In this document: piece by piece, positions 25,193 to 34,326 of the stretch | Layout of the letters: every line of letters starts with the position of its first letter | How positions within the stretch are numbered: position 1 is the stretch's first letter | From: G965220825 sp965220825 | GTDB lineage: Bacteria; Pseudomonadota; Alphaproteobacteria; UBA828 | Direction: 5' to 3' | DNA: 64,000 nucleotides | Assembly: GCA_965220825.1 (NCBI GenBank) | Contig: OZ244839.1 | Location: 2,852,001 to 2,916,000 of the forward strand | Notes under the pieces: generated by a model | Told to the model about the DNA's origin: nothing | Seen by the model: only the letters and a program-made list of their open reading frames with translations | Database searches by the model: none | Program-made: the position numbers and the translations under genes

Positions 25193-26461
25193 TCAGGCGG
25201 GGGCGGAGAGGTCCACGGCGCGGCCCATGACCGTCCGCGCCGGCGGGGAAGTCTCCGAGACCAGTTTGCCGCGTTTGAAGACATGGGTGCAGACCGGGTT
25301 GATGCGCAGCACGTCCGCCTTGCTGGTCGCGTCGAATACCACCAGATCCGCCTGGCAGCCGGGTGCCACGCCATAGTCCTCGAGGGCGAGGATGCGGGCG
25401 TTGCGCCAGGTGACCATGTCGAAGCAGGCGTCGATCTCCGCGGTGCCGGACATCTGGCAGACATGGAGGGCAAGGGAGGCGGCCTGGACCATGTCGCCCC
25501 GACCCAGCGGATACCAGGGGTCCATGATGGAGTCGTGGCCGATGCCCACATTGATGCCGCCCTGCCACAGCTCCTTCACCCGCGTCATGGCGCGCCGCTT
25601 GGGGTAGCTGTCCTCGCGGCCGAGCAGGATCAGATTGTCGAAGGGGTTGGCGATGATATGGAGCCCGCCACGCTGGAGCCAGCCCATGAGGCGGAAGGCG
25701 TAGGCATTGGCGTAGGAGTGCATGGCCGCACAGTGGCTTGCCGTCACCCGGCCCTGCATCCCGCGATAGTAGCTCTCATGCGCCATCACCTCGGTGAAGC
25801 GCGAGTTGGGATCGTCGACCTCGTCGCAATGGGTGTCGATCAGGAGGTTCCGCTTCTCCGCCTCGTCGAAGACGAGCTTGATGCTCGCGACGCCCGCCTC
25901 CCGCGTCGCCTCATTGTGGGGAATGCCGCCGATCACGTCCGGCCCCATGTCCAGGGCGCGGAGGAAGAGCGCCGGTCCGCCGGGGTGGGAGTGGATGCCG
26001 TCCTGGGGGAAGGCCACGATCTGCAAGTCCACCCGGTCCCGCACCTCGTCCTTGACCTCGAGGAGGGCCTGCATGGAGAGCTGGTTCTCGTCGGAGGTGT
26101 CCGCATGGGTGCGGATGAAGCCGGCGCCCTGGGCCACCTCCCAGTCGATGGCCTGTTTGGCCCGCGCCTTCACCGCCTCGAGGGTGCGGCCCTCCTTCTG
26201 CCGGCCCCAGATGGCGATCCCCTCATGGAGGGTGCCGGAGACATTGGCCTCGAGATTCGCGGTGAGCGTTGCGTCGAGATGGACATGCGGGTCGATCAGG
26301 GAGCCGGAGACGAGCCGCCCGCCGCAGTCGATCACCTGCCCCGCCTCGGCGTCGATGCCGGGCTCGACCGCCGCGATGCGCTCACCCTCGATGGCGATGT
26401 CGGCCCGCCGCAGCGGATTGTCCTCATGGGCGACGAGCGCGTCCTTCAGGATGACGTCCAT
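25193..26461 (-). CDS. Cytosine-deaminase-like amidohydrolase
   Basis: Metal-dependent amidohydrolase of 422 residues in the CodA branch, which deaminates cytosine, isocytosine or other cyclic amidines. Metal ligands are visible: H59 and H61 in LIDPHVHLD, a His in LLIDTHCDEVDD, a His in VTASHCAAMHSY, and an Asp in INVGIGHDSIMDPW. The last motif, like GRGDMVQAA after it, is typical of CodA. ATG at 26461 is preferred because GGGAGGGAG lies seven bases upstream; an ATG at 26494 has no such site. No codB-type permease is adjacent, so the physiological substrate is uncertain. Confidence 0.8.
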   Translation of the reverse strand: MDVILKDALVAHEDNPLRRADIAIEGERIAAVEPGIDAEAGQVIDCGGRLVSGSLIDPHVHLDATLTANLEANVSGTLHEGIAIWGRQKEGRTLEAVKARAKQAIDWEVAQGAGFIRTHADTSDENQLSMQALLEVKDEVRDRVDLQIVAFPQDGIHSHPGGPALFLRALDMGPDVIGGIPHNEATREAGVASIKLVFDEAEKRNLLIDTHCDEVDDPNSRFTEVMAHESYYRGMQGRVTASHCAAMHSYANAYAFRLMGWLQRGGLHIIANPFDNLILLGREDSYPKRRAMTRVKELWQGGINVGIGHDSIMDPWYPLGRGDMVQAASLALHVCQMSGTAEIDACFDMVTWRNARILALEDYGVAPGCQADLVVFDATSKADVLRINPVCTHVFKRGKLVSETSPPARTVMGRAVDLSAPA

Positions 26462-26554
26462 GCCGAATCTCCCTCCCAGCGTCATTCTCCGCACCGCCGA
26501 CGATAGCAGAACCCTTGCGCCGCCGACATGGCGTGCGGCGGGCGCGCACGGGCG

Positions 26555-28159
26555 CTAGGGGACGACGGAAAGATCTTCGCCGGCAAGGGCGCGGCGGATG
26601 AGGATGACGGTTTCCGGCACGCCGTAGAGGGCGATGAAGGAGCCCATGCGGGGGCCCTCGCTCTGACCGAGCAGGATCTCGTAGAGCGCCTTGAACCAGT
26701 CGCGGAGGCTCGGGAAGGGATGCCGCTTCCCGACTTCGTAGACCTCGGTCTGTATGGCCTCCGCGTCGCTGCCGGATGGGAGCGACGCCAGGGTGCGGGC
26801 CAGGTCCTCGAGCGCCGTTCGCTCCTCCTCGCCAGGCGGGCGGTAGGCCTTCCCGGGCTTCACGAAATCGCGGTAATAGGCGATGGCGCGCTGCACGAGA
26901 TCGTCCAGGATGGGGGAGGCGGCGGGCGTCGCGCCCGGCACGTAGCGGGATATGAAGCCCCAGAGCACGGTCGCATCCTCCGTGTTGCACACGCTCGCGA
27001 GGTTGAGGAGGACACCGTAGCCGAGGCCGCTTTCCGGCTCCGGCGGCGCGCCGGCGTGGATGTGCCAGGCCGGGTTCTCGAGGCGGGCTGCGGGCTGCTG
27101 TTCCGGATATCTGGCGAGATGGGCGAGGTGGTCGTCCACATGGCGCGGGATCACGTCGAAATAGAGCCGCTTTGCGCGCCGGGGCGCGTTGTACATGTAG
27201 AGCGAGAGGGATTCGCGGGAGCCGTAGGCGAGCCATTCTTCGATGGAGAGCCCGTTGCCGCGGGACTTGGAGATCTTCTCGCCGTTCTCGTCCAGGAACA
27301 GCTCGTAAATGAAGCCCTCGGGCGGCGCCGAGCCGAGTGTCCTGCAGATGCGGCCCGAAAGCTGGACCGAGCTGATCAGGTCCTTTCCGGCCATCTCGTA
27401 GTCGACGCCGAGGGCATGCCAGCGCATGGCCCAGTCGGCCCGCCATTGCAGCTTGCAGGCGCCGCCGGTGACCGGAACCGTCACGGTCTCGCCGGTATCG
27501 TCCACATAGCTCACCGTACCCGCCTCCTCGTCCCGCGCGACGAGGGGCACCTGGAGCACGCGCCCCGTCCTCGGGCAGACGGGCAGAAACGGGCTGTAGC
27601 TCGCCCGGCGCTCTGCGCCCAGCGTCGGCAGGACGATGGCCATGATCGCGTCGTAGCGTTGCAGCACGTCGCGCAGCGCCCCATCGAAGGCGCCGGATTC
27701 GTAGGTCTCCGTCGAACTCTTGAACTCGTAGTCGAAGCCGAAGTCGTCGAGAAAGGCGCAGAGGCGGGCGTTGTTGTGGGCGCCGAAGCTCTCGTGGGTA
27801 CCGAAGGGGTCGGGGATCCGGGTGAGGGGCTTGCCGAGATGCCGGGCCACCATGTCCCGGCTCGGGATGTTTTCGGGGACTTTCCGCAGCCCGTCCATAT
27901 CGTCGGAGAAGGCGACGAGCCGCGTCGGGATATCGCAGAGCGTGTGGAAGGCGTGGCGTACCATGGCGGTGCGCGCGACCTCCCCGAACGTGCCGATATG
28001 GGGGAGCCCGGAGGGGCCGTAGCCGGTCTCGAAAAGCGCGTAGCCCTTTGCCGGCGTTTCGCCGCCGAGGCGGGCGAGCAGCTTGGCGGCCTCCTTGAAA
28101 GGCCACGCCTTCGCATCCCGCGCCAGCGCGCGGAGCTCCTTCGGGGTTCTACTGGTCAT
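26555..28159 (-). CDS. lysS: Class I lysyl-tRNA synthetase
   Basis: Class I LysRS of 534 residues, the archaeal-type enzyme used by most alphaproteobacteria in place of the class II form. The Rossmann-fold signatures are GPSGLPHIGTFGE (HIGT at residues 54-57) and EKISKSRGNG, the KMSKS equivalent near residue 295. MAGKDLISSVQLSGRI and the C-terminal helical anticodon-binding region are present. ATG at 28159 gives the family N-terminus MTSRTPKELRALA. It is divergent from the helicase gene across 71 bp. Confidence 0.93.
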   Translation of the reverse strand: MTSRTPKELRALARDAKAWPFKEAAKLLARLGGETPAKGYALFETGYGPSGLPHIGTFGEVARTAMVRHAFHTLCDIPTRLVAFSDDMDGLRKVPENIPSRDMVARHLGKPLTRIPDPFGTHESFGAHNNARLCAFLDDFGFDYEFKSSTETYESGAFDGALRDVLQRYDAIMAIVLPTLGAERRASYSPFLPVCPRTGRVLQVPLVARDEEAGTVSYVDDTGETVTVPVTGGACKLQWRADWAMRWHALGVDYEMAGKDLISSVQLSGRICRTLGSAPPEGFIYELFLDENGEKISKSRGNGLSIEEWLAYGSRESLSLYMYNAPRRAKRLYFDVIPRHVDDHLAHLARYPEQQPAARLENPAWHIHAGAPPEPESGLGYGVLLNLASVCNTEDATVLWGFISRYVPGATPAASPILDDLVQRAIAYYRDFVKPGKAYRPPGEEERTALEDLARTLASLPSGSDAEAIQTEVYEVGKRHPFPSLRDWFKALYEILLGQSEGPRMGSFIALYGVPETVILIRRALAGEDLSVVP

Positions 28160-28230
28160 GGTCCGGCGTCCGGAAGCGGTGGGAACATGCGCAGGGCCGG
28201 CGCGCGCCGTCAACCGCTATACTCCGTGCG

Positions 28231-31083
28231 ATGTCCTTCCCTCTCAAGCCGCGTGCGGCCCTTGCGGTCTCGCCGCGCCAGGCGGTCTGGCTCGACGAGA
28301 CGGGCGCCGCCGAGCGCCTCTCCCATGCGGAGGCCGCCCGCAGGCTCCAGGGCGCCGGGTGCGCACCCTATGTCTGCCACGCACGCGCGACGGCGCGACG
28401 CCTCGGCGTCGGGAGCGTTCGGGCACCGGATCTGTTGGAGCTCTTCGCCTTCGTCCATCCCGCGCGGTTCACGCTGCCGACGGCGCGCGGCCTCGCCCGC
28501 GCTCTCGGCCTCGCCGAACCCGCGACCGTCGAGGAGGAGGCCGCGGTGCTGCCCGCAAGTGCCGCGCACCTCCTGACCGCCCTCGCTGCGCCCGGCTTCC
28601 CGGATGCGGGGCCTGCGCTCGCCATCGCGCGTGCGATGGAGGAGGGGGGCTGGCCCTGGGGGGAGGCCGTGCTCGCGGCGTTCCAGGCGGGCGGCCAGGG
28701 GTCGGGCAGAAGTTCGGCGTCGGCGCTCGCGGTTTGGAGCCGGCTCGGCGAATGGCGGGAATCTGCGCCGCCGTCCGCGCCGAGCCACCGGGCGGTGAAG
28801 CCGGCGGAGGCGCGCAGCCGGCTTGCCGCGCTGCTGGGCGAAGAGGCGGAGCCCCGGCCCGAGCAGGCGGATTTCGCATCCGCCGCATGCGCAGCGCTCG
28901 AGCCCGCAGCCGAAGAGGGGCCCCACCTGGTACTGGCGGAGGCGGGTACGGGTGTCGGCAAGACCCTCGGCTACATCGCCCCGATGAGCGTATGGGTGGA
29001 GAAGAACGGCGCCACGGCATGGCTTTCTACCTATACCCGCAACCTGCAGCGCCAGATCGACCGGGAGCTGGACCGCCTCTATCCGGATCCCGCGATCAAG
29101 GCGGAGCGTGTGGTGGTGCGCAAGGGGCGGGAGAACTATCTGTGCCTTCTGAACCTGGAGGAAGCGGTGGGGCGCAGCGCCCTGTCGCCGGCGGACCGCG
29201 CGGCCCTCGGCCTCATGGCGCGCTGGACGGCGGCGACGCGGGACGGCGACATGACGGGCGGCGATTTCCCCGCCTGGCTCGCCGACTTGCTGGGCTACCG
29301 CCTGACCCTGGGGCTCGCCGACCGCCGTGGCGAGTGCATCTTCAGCGCCTGTACGCATTTTCGCCGCTGCTTCATCGAGAAGGGCCAGCGCAAGGCCCGG
29401 CGCGCGGACTTCGTGATCGCGAACCACGCCCTCGTCATGGTCCAGGCGGTGCGCGCGATGCGGGGCGGCGACGATCGCGGCGTTCCCACCCGCTATGTGT
29501 TCGACGAGGGCCACCATGTGTTCGACGCGGCGGACGGCGCGTTCTCCGCCCACCTCACCGGCATGGAGGCGGCGGAGGTGCGGCGCTGGATACTGGGCGC
29601 GGAGAGCCGTGGACGCGGGGCGCGGGCGGACGGGCTGTGGGCCGGTCGCGCGCGGGGGCTCGAGAGCCGCATCGGGGACCTGCTGGCGGAGCGCGCCGAT
29701 GCGCGCGAGATGCTGGACGACGCGCTGGCCGCGGCGCGGGCGCTGCCGGGAGCCGAGTGGCACCGGCGTATCGTCGACGGCCGCCCCGCGGGCCCGGCGG
29801 AGCGTTTCCTTGACCTGGTACGGCGCCAAGTGCTCGCCCGCACGCCTGGTCGCGACAGCCCCTACGGCCTAGAGACTCCGGTGCATCCGCCGGTTTCCGG
29901 CCTCATGGAGGCCGCGGCCGTGCTCGCGTTAGCGCTGGAGGGGATGGAGCGTCCGCTCCGCGCTCTTGCGGCCCTCCTCACGGCGCTGCTCGGCGACGAG
30001 GCGGAGCGGCTGGAATCCGCCGAACGCCAGCGGATCGAGGGCGCGATCCGGGGTGTCGAATACCGCGCGAGCGACCGTATCGGCGCTTGGCGGGCCATGC
30101 TGGAGGCCATCGGTTCTCCGCCGGAGGCCGTGCCCGCATCCGCTACGCCCTCGTCTTGCGCGCCTCTCGCACCCTCCGAAGCTGCCGAGGAAGGCGGCGC
30201 CGCGACCGGCTTCGTGGACTGGTTCGCCATTGACCGCACCGACGGGCGGGATCGGGATATCGGCATGCACCGCCATTATGTGGATCCCGGGCTGCCCTTT
30301 GCCCGGTCTGTGCTCGCCCGTACCCAGGGTGCGTTGATCACGTCCGCGACCCTCCGCGACGATGCGGACGACGACGCGGAGGGCTGGGTGCTGGCGGAAG
30401 CGCGCACCGGCGGGCGGCATCTGGAGCGGCCGCCGGTGCGCGCCTCCGTGCTTTCGCCCTTCGATTACGTCGCGCAGACCCGCGTGCTTGCGGTGACGGA
30501 TGTCGGGCGGGACGACGGGGATCGGATCGCCGGTGCCTACCGCGCGCTGTTCGAGGCGTCGGGCGGCGGCGCATTGGGCCTCTTCACCGCGATCTCGCGT
30601 CTTCGCGCCATCCACGGCCGCATCGCGGGCCCCTTGGACGAGGCGGGGATTCCGCTCTGGTCCCAGCATGTGGACCCGTTGAACACCACCACCCTGGTGG
30701 AGATTTTCCGTGCCGAGCCCGACGCCTGTCTGCTGGGCACGGACGCCGTGCGCGACGGTGTGGATGTGCCGGGCCGGAGCCTTCGGCTGATCGTGTTCGA
30801 CCGGGTGCCCTGGCCGCGCCCGAACATCCTGCACAAGGCCCGGCGGGAGGCCTTCGGCGGCAGGCGCTACGATGAAGGCGTTGCGCGGCTCAGGATCAAG
30901 CAAGCCTACGGCCGTCTGATCCGCCGGGCGGACGACAAGGGCGTTTTCGTGATGCTGGACCGGGGCTTCCCCACCCGCCTTGCGAGCGCGTTCCCGGCGG
31001 GCGTCGCGCCACAACGCGTCGGGCTCGCCGAGGCGGTACGCATCGTCGCGGCGTTCGTCGGGCCGGAGGCCGGTGGGCGGTGA
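28231..31083 (+). CDS. DinG/XPD-type FeS ATP-dependent DNA helicase
   Basis: Superfamily 2 helicase of 950 residues, likely unwinding DNA 5' to 3' in repair or replication restart. Walker A is EAGTGVGKTLGY near residue 236 and Walker B is VFDEGHH near 424, a DEAH variant. Four cysteines between them (near residues 304, 369, 373 and 381; RGECIFSACTHFRRC holds three) are placed as the [4Fe-4S] ligands of XPD/DinG. Motif VI is IKQAYGRLIRRADDKG. The first roughly 230 residues are Ala/Leu-rich and unrecognised. TATACT at 28218-28223 lies just 7 nt before the ATG and no Shine-Dalgarno is seen, so the mRNA may be leaderless. Confidence 0.88.
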   Translation: MSFPLKPRAALAVSPRQAVWLDETGAAERLSHAEAARRLQGAGCAPYVCHARATARRLGVGSVRAPDLLELFAFVHPARFTLPTARGLARALGLAEPATVEEEAAVLPASAAHLLTALAAPGFPDAGPALAIARAMEEGGWPWGEAVLAAFQAGGQGSGRSSASALAVWSRLGEWRESAPPSAPSHRAVKPAEARSRLAALLGEEAEPRPEQADFASAACAALEPAAEEGPHLVLAEAGTGVGKTLGYIAPMSVWVEKNGATAWLSTYTRNLQRQIDRELDRLYPDPAIKAERVVVRKGRENYLCLLNLEEAVGRSALSPADRAALGLMARWTAATRDGDMTGGDFPAWLADLLGYRLTLGLADRRGECIFSACTHFRRCFIEKGQRKARRADFVIANHALVMVQAVRAMRGGDDRGVPTRYVFDEGHHVFDAADGAFSAHLTGMEAAEVRRWILGAESRGRGARADGLWAGRARGLESRIGDLLAERADAREMLDDALAAARALPGAEWHRRIVDGRPAGPAERFLDLVRRQVLARTPGRDSPYGLETPVHPPVSGLMEAAAVLALALEGMERPLRALAALLTALLGDEAERLESAERQRIEGAIRGVEYRASDRIGAWRAMLEAIGSPPEAVPASATPSSCAPLAPSEAAEEGGAATGFVDWFAIDRTDGRDRDIGMHRHYVDPGLPFARSVLARTQGALITSATLRDDADDDAEGWVLAEARTGGRHLERPPVRASVLSPFDYVAQTRVLAVTDVGRDDGDRIAGAYRALFEASGGGALGLFTAISRLRAIHGRIAGPLDEAGIPLWSQHVDPLNTTTLVEIFRAEPDACLLGTDAVRDGVDVPGRSLRLIVFDRVPWPRPNILHKARREAFGGRRYDEGVARLRIKQAYGRLIRRADDKGVFVMLDRGFPTRLASAFPAGVAPQRVGLAEAVRIVAAFVGPEAGGR

Positions 31084-31096
31084 GGCGCTGCGTCGC

Positions 31097-31879
31097 CTAT
31101 GCCGAAGACTTGGCGCGCGGTACGAGCAAGCGCATTGCGGCCGCAGTCGCGGCAAAGGAGACCACCAGGACGGGGCCTGCCGGCAAATCCGTCACCAGTG
31201 CGACAAGGATCGCGACGAATACGGCAGCGGCCCCGCTCGCCAACGCCCGCGGGAGGCTGTAGCCGCTGCCGCGGCGCGCTGCGAGAGCGGGGAGGATCAG
31301 GCTCGCGAACACCACATAGACGCCCACCAGTTGCACCGAGGCGGTGACGGCGAGGGCGAACAGAATGAAGAAACCCACACCGCGCCGCAGGCGTGGGACG
31401 AAGAGCCACAGCGCCGCGACCGGCCCGTAAATCGGGAGGAAGACCGCGATATCGCTCCAGGAGACGAACAGAAGCTGGCCGGAGAGGATGTGTTGCATCT
31501 CCTCCGCACCGCCCGCCCGGTTCGCGAGTGCGAGCGGCGCGGCGGAGGCCGCCACGATGAAGCAGCTTCCGATCACCGCCTCCTGCTCGGCGGGCGTCTT
31601 CCGCTCCACCAGGCGAAAGACGAGCGCAACGCCGATACCCGCGCCGAAGGCGACAACCTGGCGGATGAGCCAGGAGGGCTCCGCGTACCACAGGTCGAGC
31701 AGGATGATCGTGAGGCCCACCGCCTGCGCCGTCGCCAAGTCTATGAAGACGATGCCCCGTTTCAGAACCTCGATCCCAAGCGGGGCGTGAACCGCCGTCA
31801 CAAAGAGCGCGGCGGCGAAGGCGGGCGCTGCGATGGCAAGGAGGTCAGCGTCGATCGCGGGCCTCTTCGAGGAGCGCAA
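31097..31879 (-). CDS. znuB: Zinc/manganese-type ABC transporter permease
   Basis: Inner-membrane permease of the ABC-3 family, about 260 residues with seven or eight hydrophobic segments. Family signatures are HAPLGIEVLKRGIVFIDLAT near the N-terminus and GVYVVFASLILPALAA near the end. It overlaps the binding-protein gene. The start is uncertain: no ATG or GTG fits well, TTG at 31879 gives a family-like N-terminus, and ATG at 31927 lies deeper inside znuA. It converges with the helicase gene across 13 bp. No ATPase gene accompanies it. Confidence 0.8.
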   Translation of the reverse strand: MRSSKRPAIDADLLAIAAPAFAAALFVTAVHAPLGIEVLKRGIVFIDLATAQAVGLTIILLDLWYAEPSWLIRQVVAFGAGIGVALVFRLVERKTPAEQEAVIGSCFIVAASAAPLALANRAGGAEEMQHILSGQLLFVSWSDIAVFLPIYGPVAALWLFVPRLRRGVGFFILFALAVTASVQLVGVYVVFASLILPALAARRGSGYSLPRALASGAAAVFVAILVALVTDLPAGPVLVVSFAATAAAMRLLVPRAKSSA

Positions 31880-32768
31880 GGGTGGTATCGAAAAGGGCGA
31901 AGAGGTCGTCCACCCCGGCCTCTTCATTGACGGTGAAGGGAAGCTTCACCACCGGAATGCCGCTCTCTGCGGAAAGCCACGCGGCGGCGTCCTCCGGCTC
32001 GTGGGGTGCGCTCAGAATGGCCTTCACGTCGCCGTTCCGCACCCGGGCGAGAACATCGGCAAGGTGGCCGAGGGAGGGAGGCACGCCCGGGACGCGCTCA
32101 AGGCTTGCCGTCTGCTTCATACCTGCCCAATGGAGCAGGTAGCTCCAGGCCTCGTGATGGACTACCACCTCAAGGCCGCGGAGGCGTTCCGCGCGTGCAC
32201 TCCAGTCGGCCGCGGCCTCCTTCCAGCGGGTAAGGAAGGATTCAAGCTGGGCGCGGTAGGTGCCGGCGTTCTCCGGGTCGATGAGGGTCAGGCGGTCGGC
32301 CGCCACGCGTGCCAGCAGGGCGATATTGTGCGGGTCCAGATGGACGTGGGGGTTCCCGCTCGCATGGATATCCCCGAGGCTGCGGTCGAGGATCTCGGGC
32401 ACATCCAGCAGCGCCACATGGTCCGCCGCCATGAGGTGCCCCGGCGCGCCGGGTTGGAGGTCTTTCCCCCCGCCGCGGCGCAGCAGAATCGGGAGCCACC
32501 CGACCTCGAGCTCGGCGCCGGAGCAGAAAAGCATGTCGGCCCGTCGCAGCGCCGCGATGAGGCTTGGCTTGGCACGGATGCGGTGGACGTCCTGCTCCGC
32601 GTGGGTCGCGGCGTAGGCCTCGACATGCGCGCCACCGACCTCCTCGGCGAGCGATGCCCATTCCGGCTCGCAGGCGAAGACACGTATGTCGGCCTGCGCC
32701 GCTGGTGAAGGGCCGATCCAGGCCAGCGCGGCGGCCAGGAGAGCCGCCGGCAGGTAGCGTCCGATCAT
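31845..32768 (-). CDS. znuA: Zinc ABC transporter periplasmic binding protein
   Basis: Cluster A-I metal-binding protein of 307 residues with a signal peptide (about residues 1-26, ending PSPAAQA). Likely metal ligands are histidines in THAEQDVHRIRAKPSL, GNPHVHLDPHN and VVHHEAWSYLLHWAG. The His-rich central loop of enteric ZnuA is short or missing. It would capture zinc in the periplasm and deliver it to the overlapping permease. A zinc-linked outer-membrane protein gene precedes it by 9 bp, so the three genes form one operon behind a Zur-like site. Confidence 0.85.
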   Translation of the reverse strand: MIGRYLPAALLAAALAWIGPSPAAQADIRVFACEPEWASLAEEVGGAHVEAYAATHAEQDVHRIRAKPSLIAALRRADMLFCSGAELEVGWLPILLRRGGGKDLQPGAPGHLMAADHVALLDVPEILDRSLGDIHASGNPHVHLDPHNIALLARVAADRLTLIDPENAGTYRAQLESFLTRWKEAAADWSARAERLRGLEVVVHHEAWSYLLHWAGMKQTASLERVPGVPPSLGHLADVLARVRNGDVKAILSAPHEPEDAAAWLSAESGIPVVKLPFTVNEEAGVDDLFALFDTTLALLEEARDRR

Positions 32769-32777
32769 GCCGGCGAC

Positions 32778-34223
32778 TCAGAAGCTGTGCGCCGGATGAG
32801 CGCCGAGGCTGATGATATATTGCAGCAGGAGCTGGTCGTCGCTGTGGCCGGGAGCGAGAGTCTCCCGGTTGTATTGCAGGCGGGCGCGGCTGTATTCGCT
32901 GTTGCTCCAGTCTGCCATGACCGCGACGGCGGTGGGCGTGCGGCTTGCTTCCACCACCTTCGGCGGATTCATCTGGGCGTAGCGGACGCCGGCCCGCAAG
33001 CCCGGCTGCACGCCATAGATGGCCTGCGCATACCAGCCGCTGCTGTCGGCGACGAGTGTGTCCGACTCTCCTTCCGTGCCGTCTTCTTCATCGGGCAGCG
33101 CGTAGAGGCCGCTCTCCTCGCGCTGGAAGTACTCCCCTTGCAGGATCAGCTCGCCGTCCCCCGGGTTGCCGGTCGGCGCCCAGGTGACGCGCACGTCGGC
33201 GCCGAGAAGCCGCGTATCGCCTGTGAACGCGCCGCCGGCGAAGAGTTCGGCGAAGTGTTCGGGACCTTCCTCTTCCTCGCCGTCGCCGTCGCCATCGCTG
33301 TCCTCGTCCTCGTCCCCATGAGCGTGTGCGTCGTCTCCTCCGCCCGCGCGTTCATGGGATCTTCCGTCCAGCAGATATCCGCCGACCCGCCAGGCGATGT
33401 CGCGGCCGAGATCGCCTCCGAGCCGAGCGTAGGCCGACCATGCTTCCTGGCCGTCTTCCGTGCCGCCGAAGGGCGTATCGGCGCCCCGGAACAAGCCGGC
33501 ACCGATCTCGCTGTAGAACGGCGTGGGGAAGACGAAGGCGGCCTCGATGCCGTCATCGTTATAGGCGCCGTCGAGGAACGTGCGGTAGGGGAGCGGGCGG
33601 TCCACGAAATCGTCCGCGTGACGGTGGATCTCGTTGAGATAGCCGATGGTCCAGAGCCCGCGCCCCGCCTTGATCCTGAAGCCCTCCGGCAGGCCCGTAC
33701 CCGGAAGCGTCGCGAGATAAGCCTCTTCGATCTCGAGTTCCGTCTCGCTGCCATGTTCGGCGAAACCGAGGGTGAGTGCACCACGGAACTTGTCGTCGAT
33801 ATTGCCGGTAAAGCCCAGTTCGCTGTGGCCCAGCGAGAGCCCCTTCCCGGCGCGCTCGCCCTCGTGACCGAACGGGAGGCCGGGAATCGCGGCGGCATCG
33901 CCGGAATGGTCCGCGAAGAGACCGTTGAGCACCACGCCGATGGCCGGGTTGAAGTCGTTGTCGGCCGTCGCGCGGCTGTAAGCGGGTGTTGCGGGTGGGG
34001 TCTCGGGTGCCGCCGCCCGGGCTTCGGCTTTCGCCGTCAATGTCGAGAGCTGGTCCTCGAGCGCCCGGATGCGCGCTTCATATTCGCTCTTGAGCGCTTC
34101 GATCTGCGCCGCAAGCGCCGTAACGGAGGCGCTTTCCTCCGCCCGTAGCTGGTTCGGTGCCGCGACCGCGGCGAAGACGAGCGCCAGTCCGGCAAACCCG
34201 ATGAAGCCCAATGTCTTGCGCAT
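32778..34223 (-). CDS. Zinc-operon outer-membrane porin-like protein with acidic His-containing loop
   Basis: Exported protein of 481 residues. A signal peptide (to about residue 28, LRAEE) is followed by a coiled coil (SVTALAAQIEALKSEYEAR to about residue 64), a Pro/Ala linker and a long region of alternating strands ending in a terminal Phe, as in outer-membrane barrels. Residues 289-324 are an Asp/Glu/Gly/His-rich stretch, for example DDAHAHGDEDEDSDGDG, probably a surface loop that could bind zinc. The coiled coil plus barrel resembles OprO/OprP-type porins. ATG at 34223 follows GGAAGGGATATC. Position before znuA and a Zur-like box suggest induction under zinc limitation. Exact family not recognised. 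Confidence 0.7.
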   Translation of the reverse strand: MRKTLGFIGFAGLALVFAAVAAPNQLRAEESASVTALAAQIEALKSEYEARIRALEDQLSTLTAKAEARAAAPETPPATPAYSRATADNDFNPAIGVVLNGLFADHSGDAAAIPGLPFGHEGERAGKGLSLGHSELGFTGNIDDKFRGALTLGFAEHGSETELEIEEAYLATLPGTGLPEGFRIKAGRGLWTIGYLNEIHRHADDFVDRPLPYRTFLDGAYNDDGIEAAFVFPTPFYSEIGAGLFRGADTPFGGTEDGQEAWSAYARLGGDLGRDIAWRVGGYLLDGRSHERAGGGDDAHAHGDEDEDSDGDGDGEEEEGPEHFAELFAGGAFTGDTRLLGADVRVTWAPTGNPGDGELILQGEYFQREESGLYALPDEEDGTEGESDTLVADSSGWYAQAIYGVQPGLRAGVRYAQMNPPKVVEASRTPTAVAVMADWSNSEYSRARLQYNRETLAPGHSDDQLLLQYIISLGAHPAHSF

Positions 34224-34311
34224 GATATCCCTTCCGTTGAAGACCCACGCCGACGCGCGCCCTCCACCCTTGCAGTGCCTGTCCGCGGATCGCCGATCCG
34301 CAGGCAACAAC

Positions 34312-34326
34312 TGTTATAACGTAACA
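34312..34326. promoter_or_regulatory. Zur-like operator
   Basis: TGTTATAACGTAACA is a TGTTA-N5-TAACA palindrome close to the known proteobacterial Zur consensus (GTTATA-x-TATAAC type). It lies 89 bp upstream of the outer-membrane protein start in the only AT-rich patch nearby. A GC hairpin (GCGGATC/GATCCGC) sits between it and the gene. Zur would repress the operon when zinc is plentiful. Confidence 0.65.
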
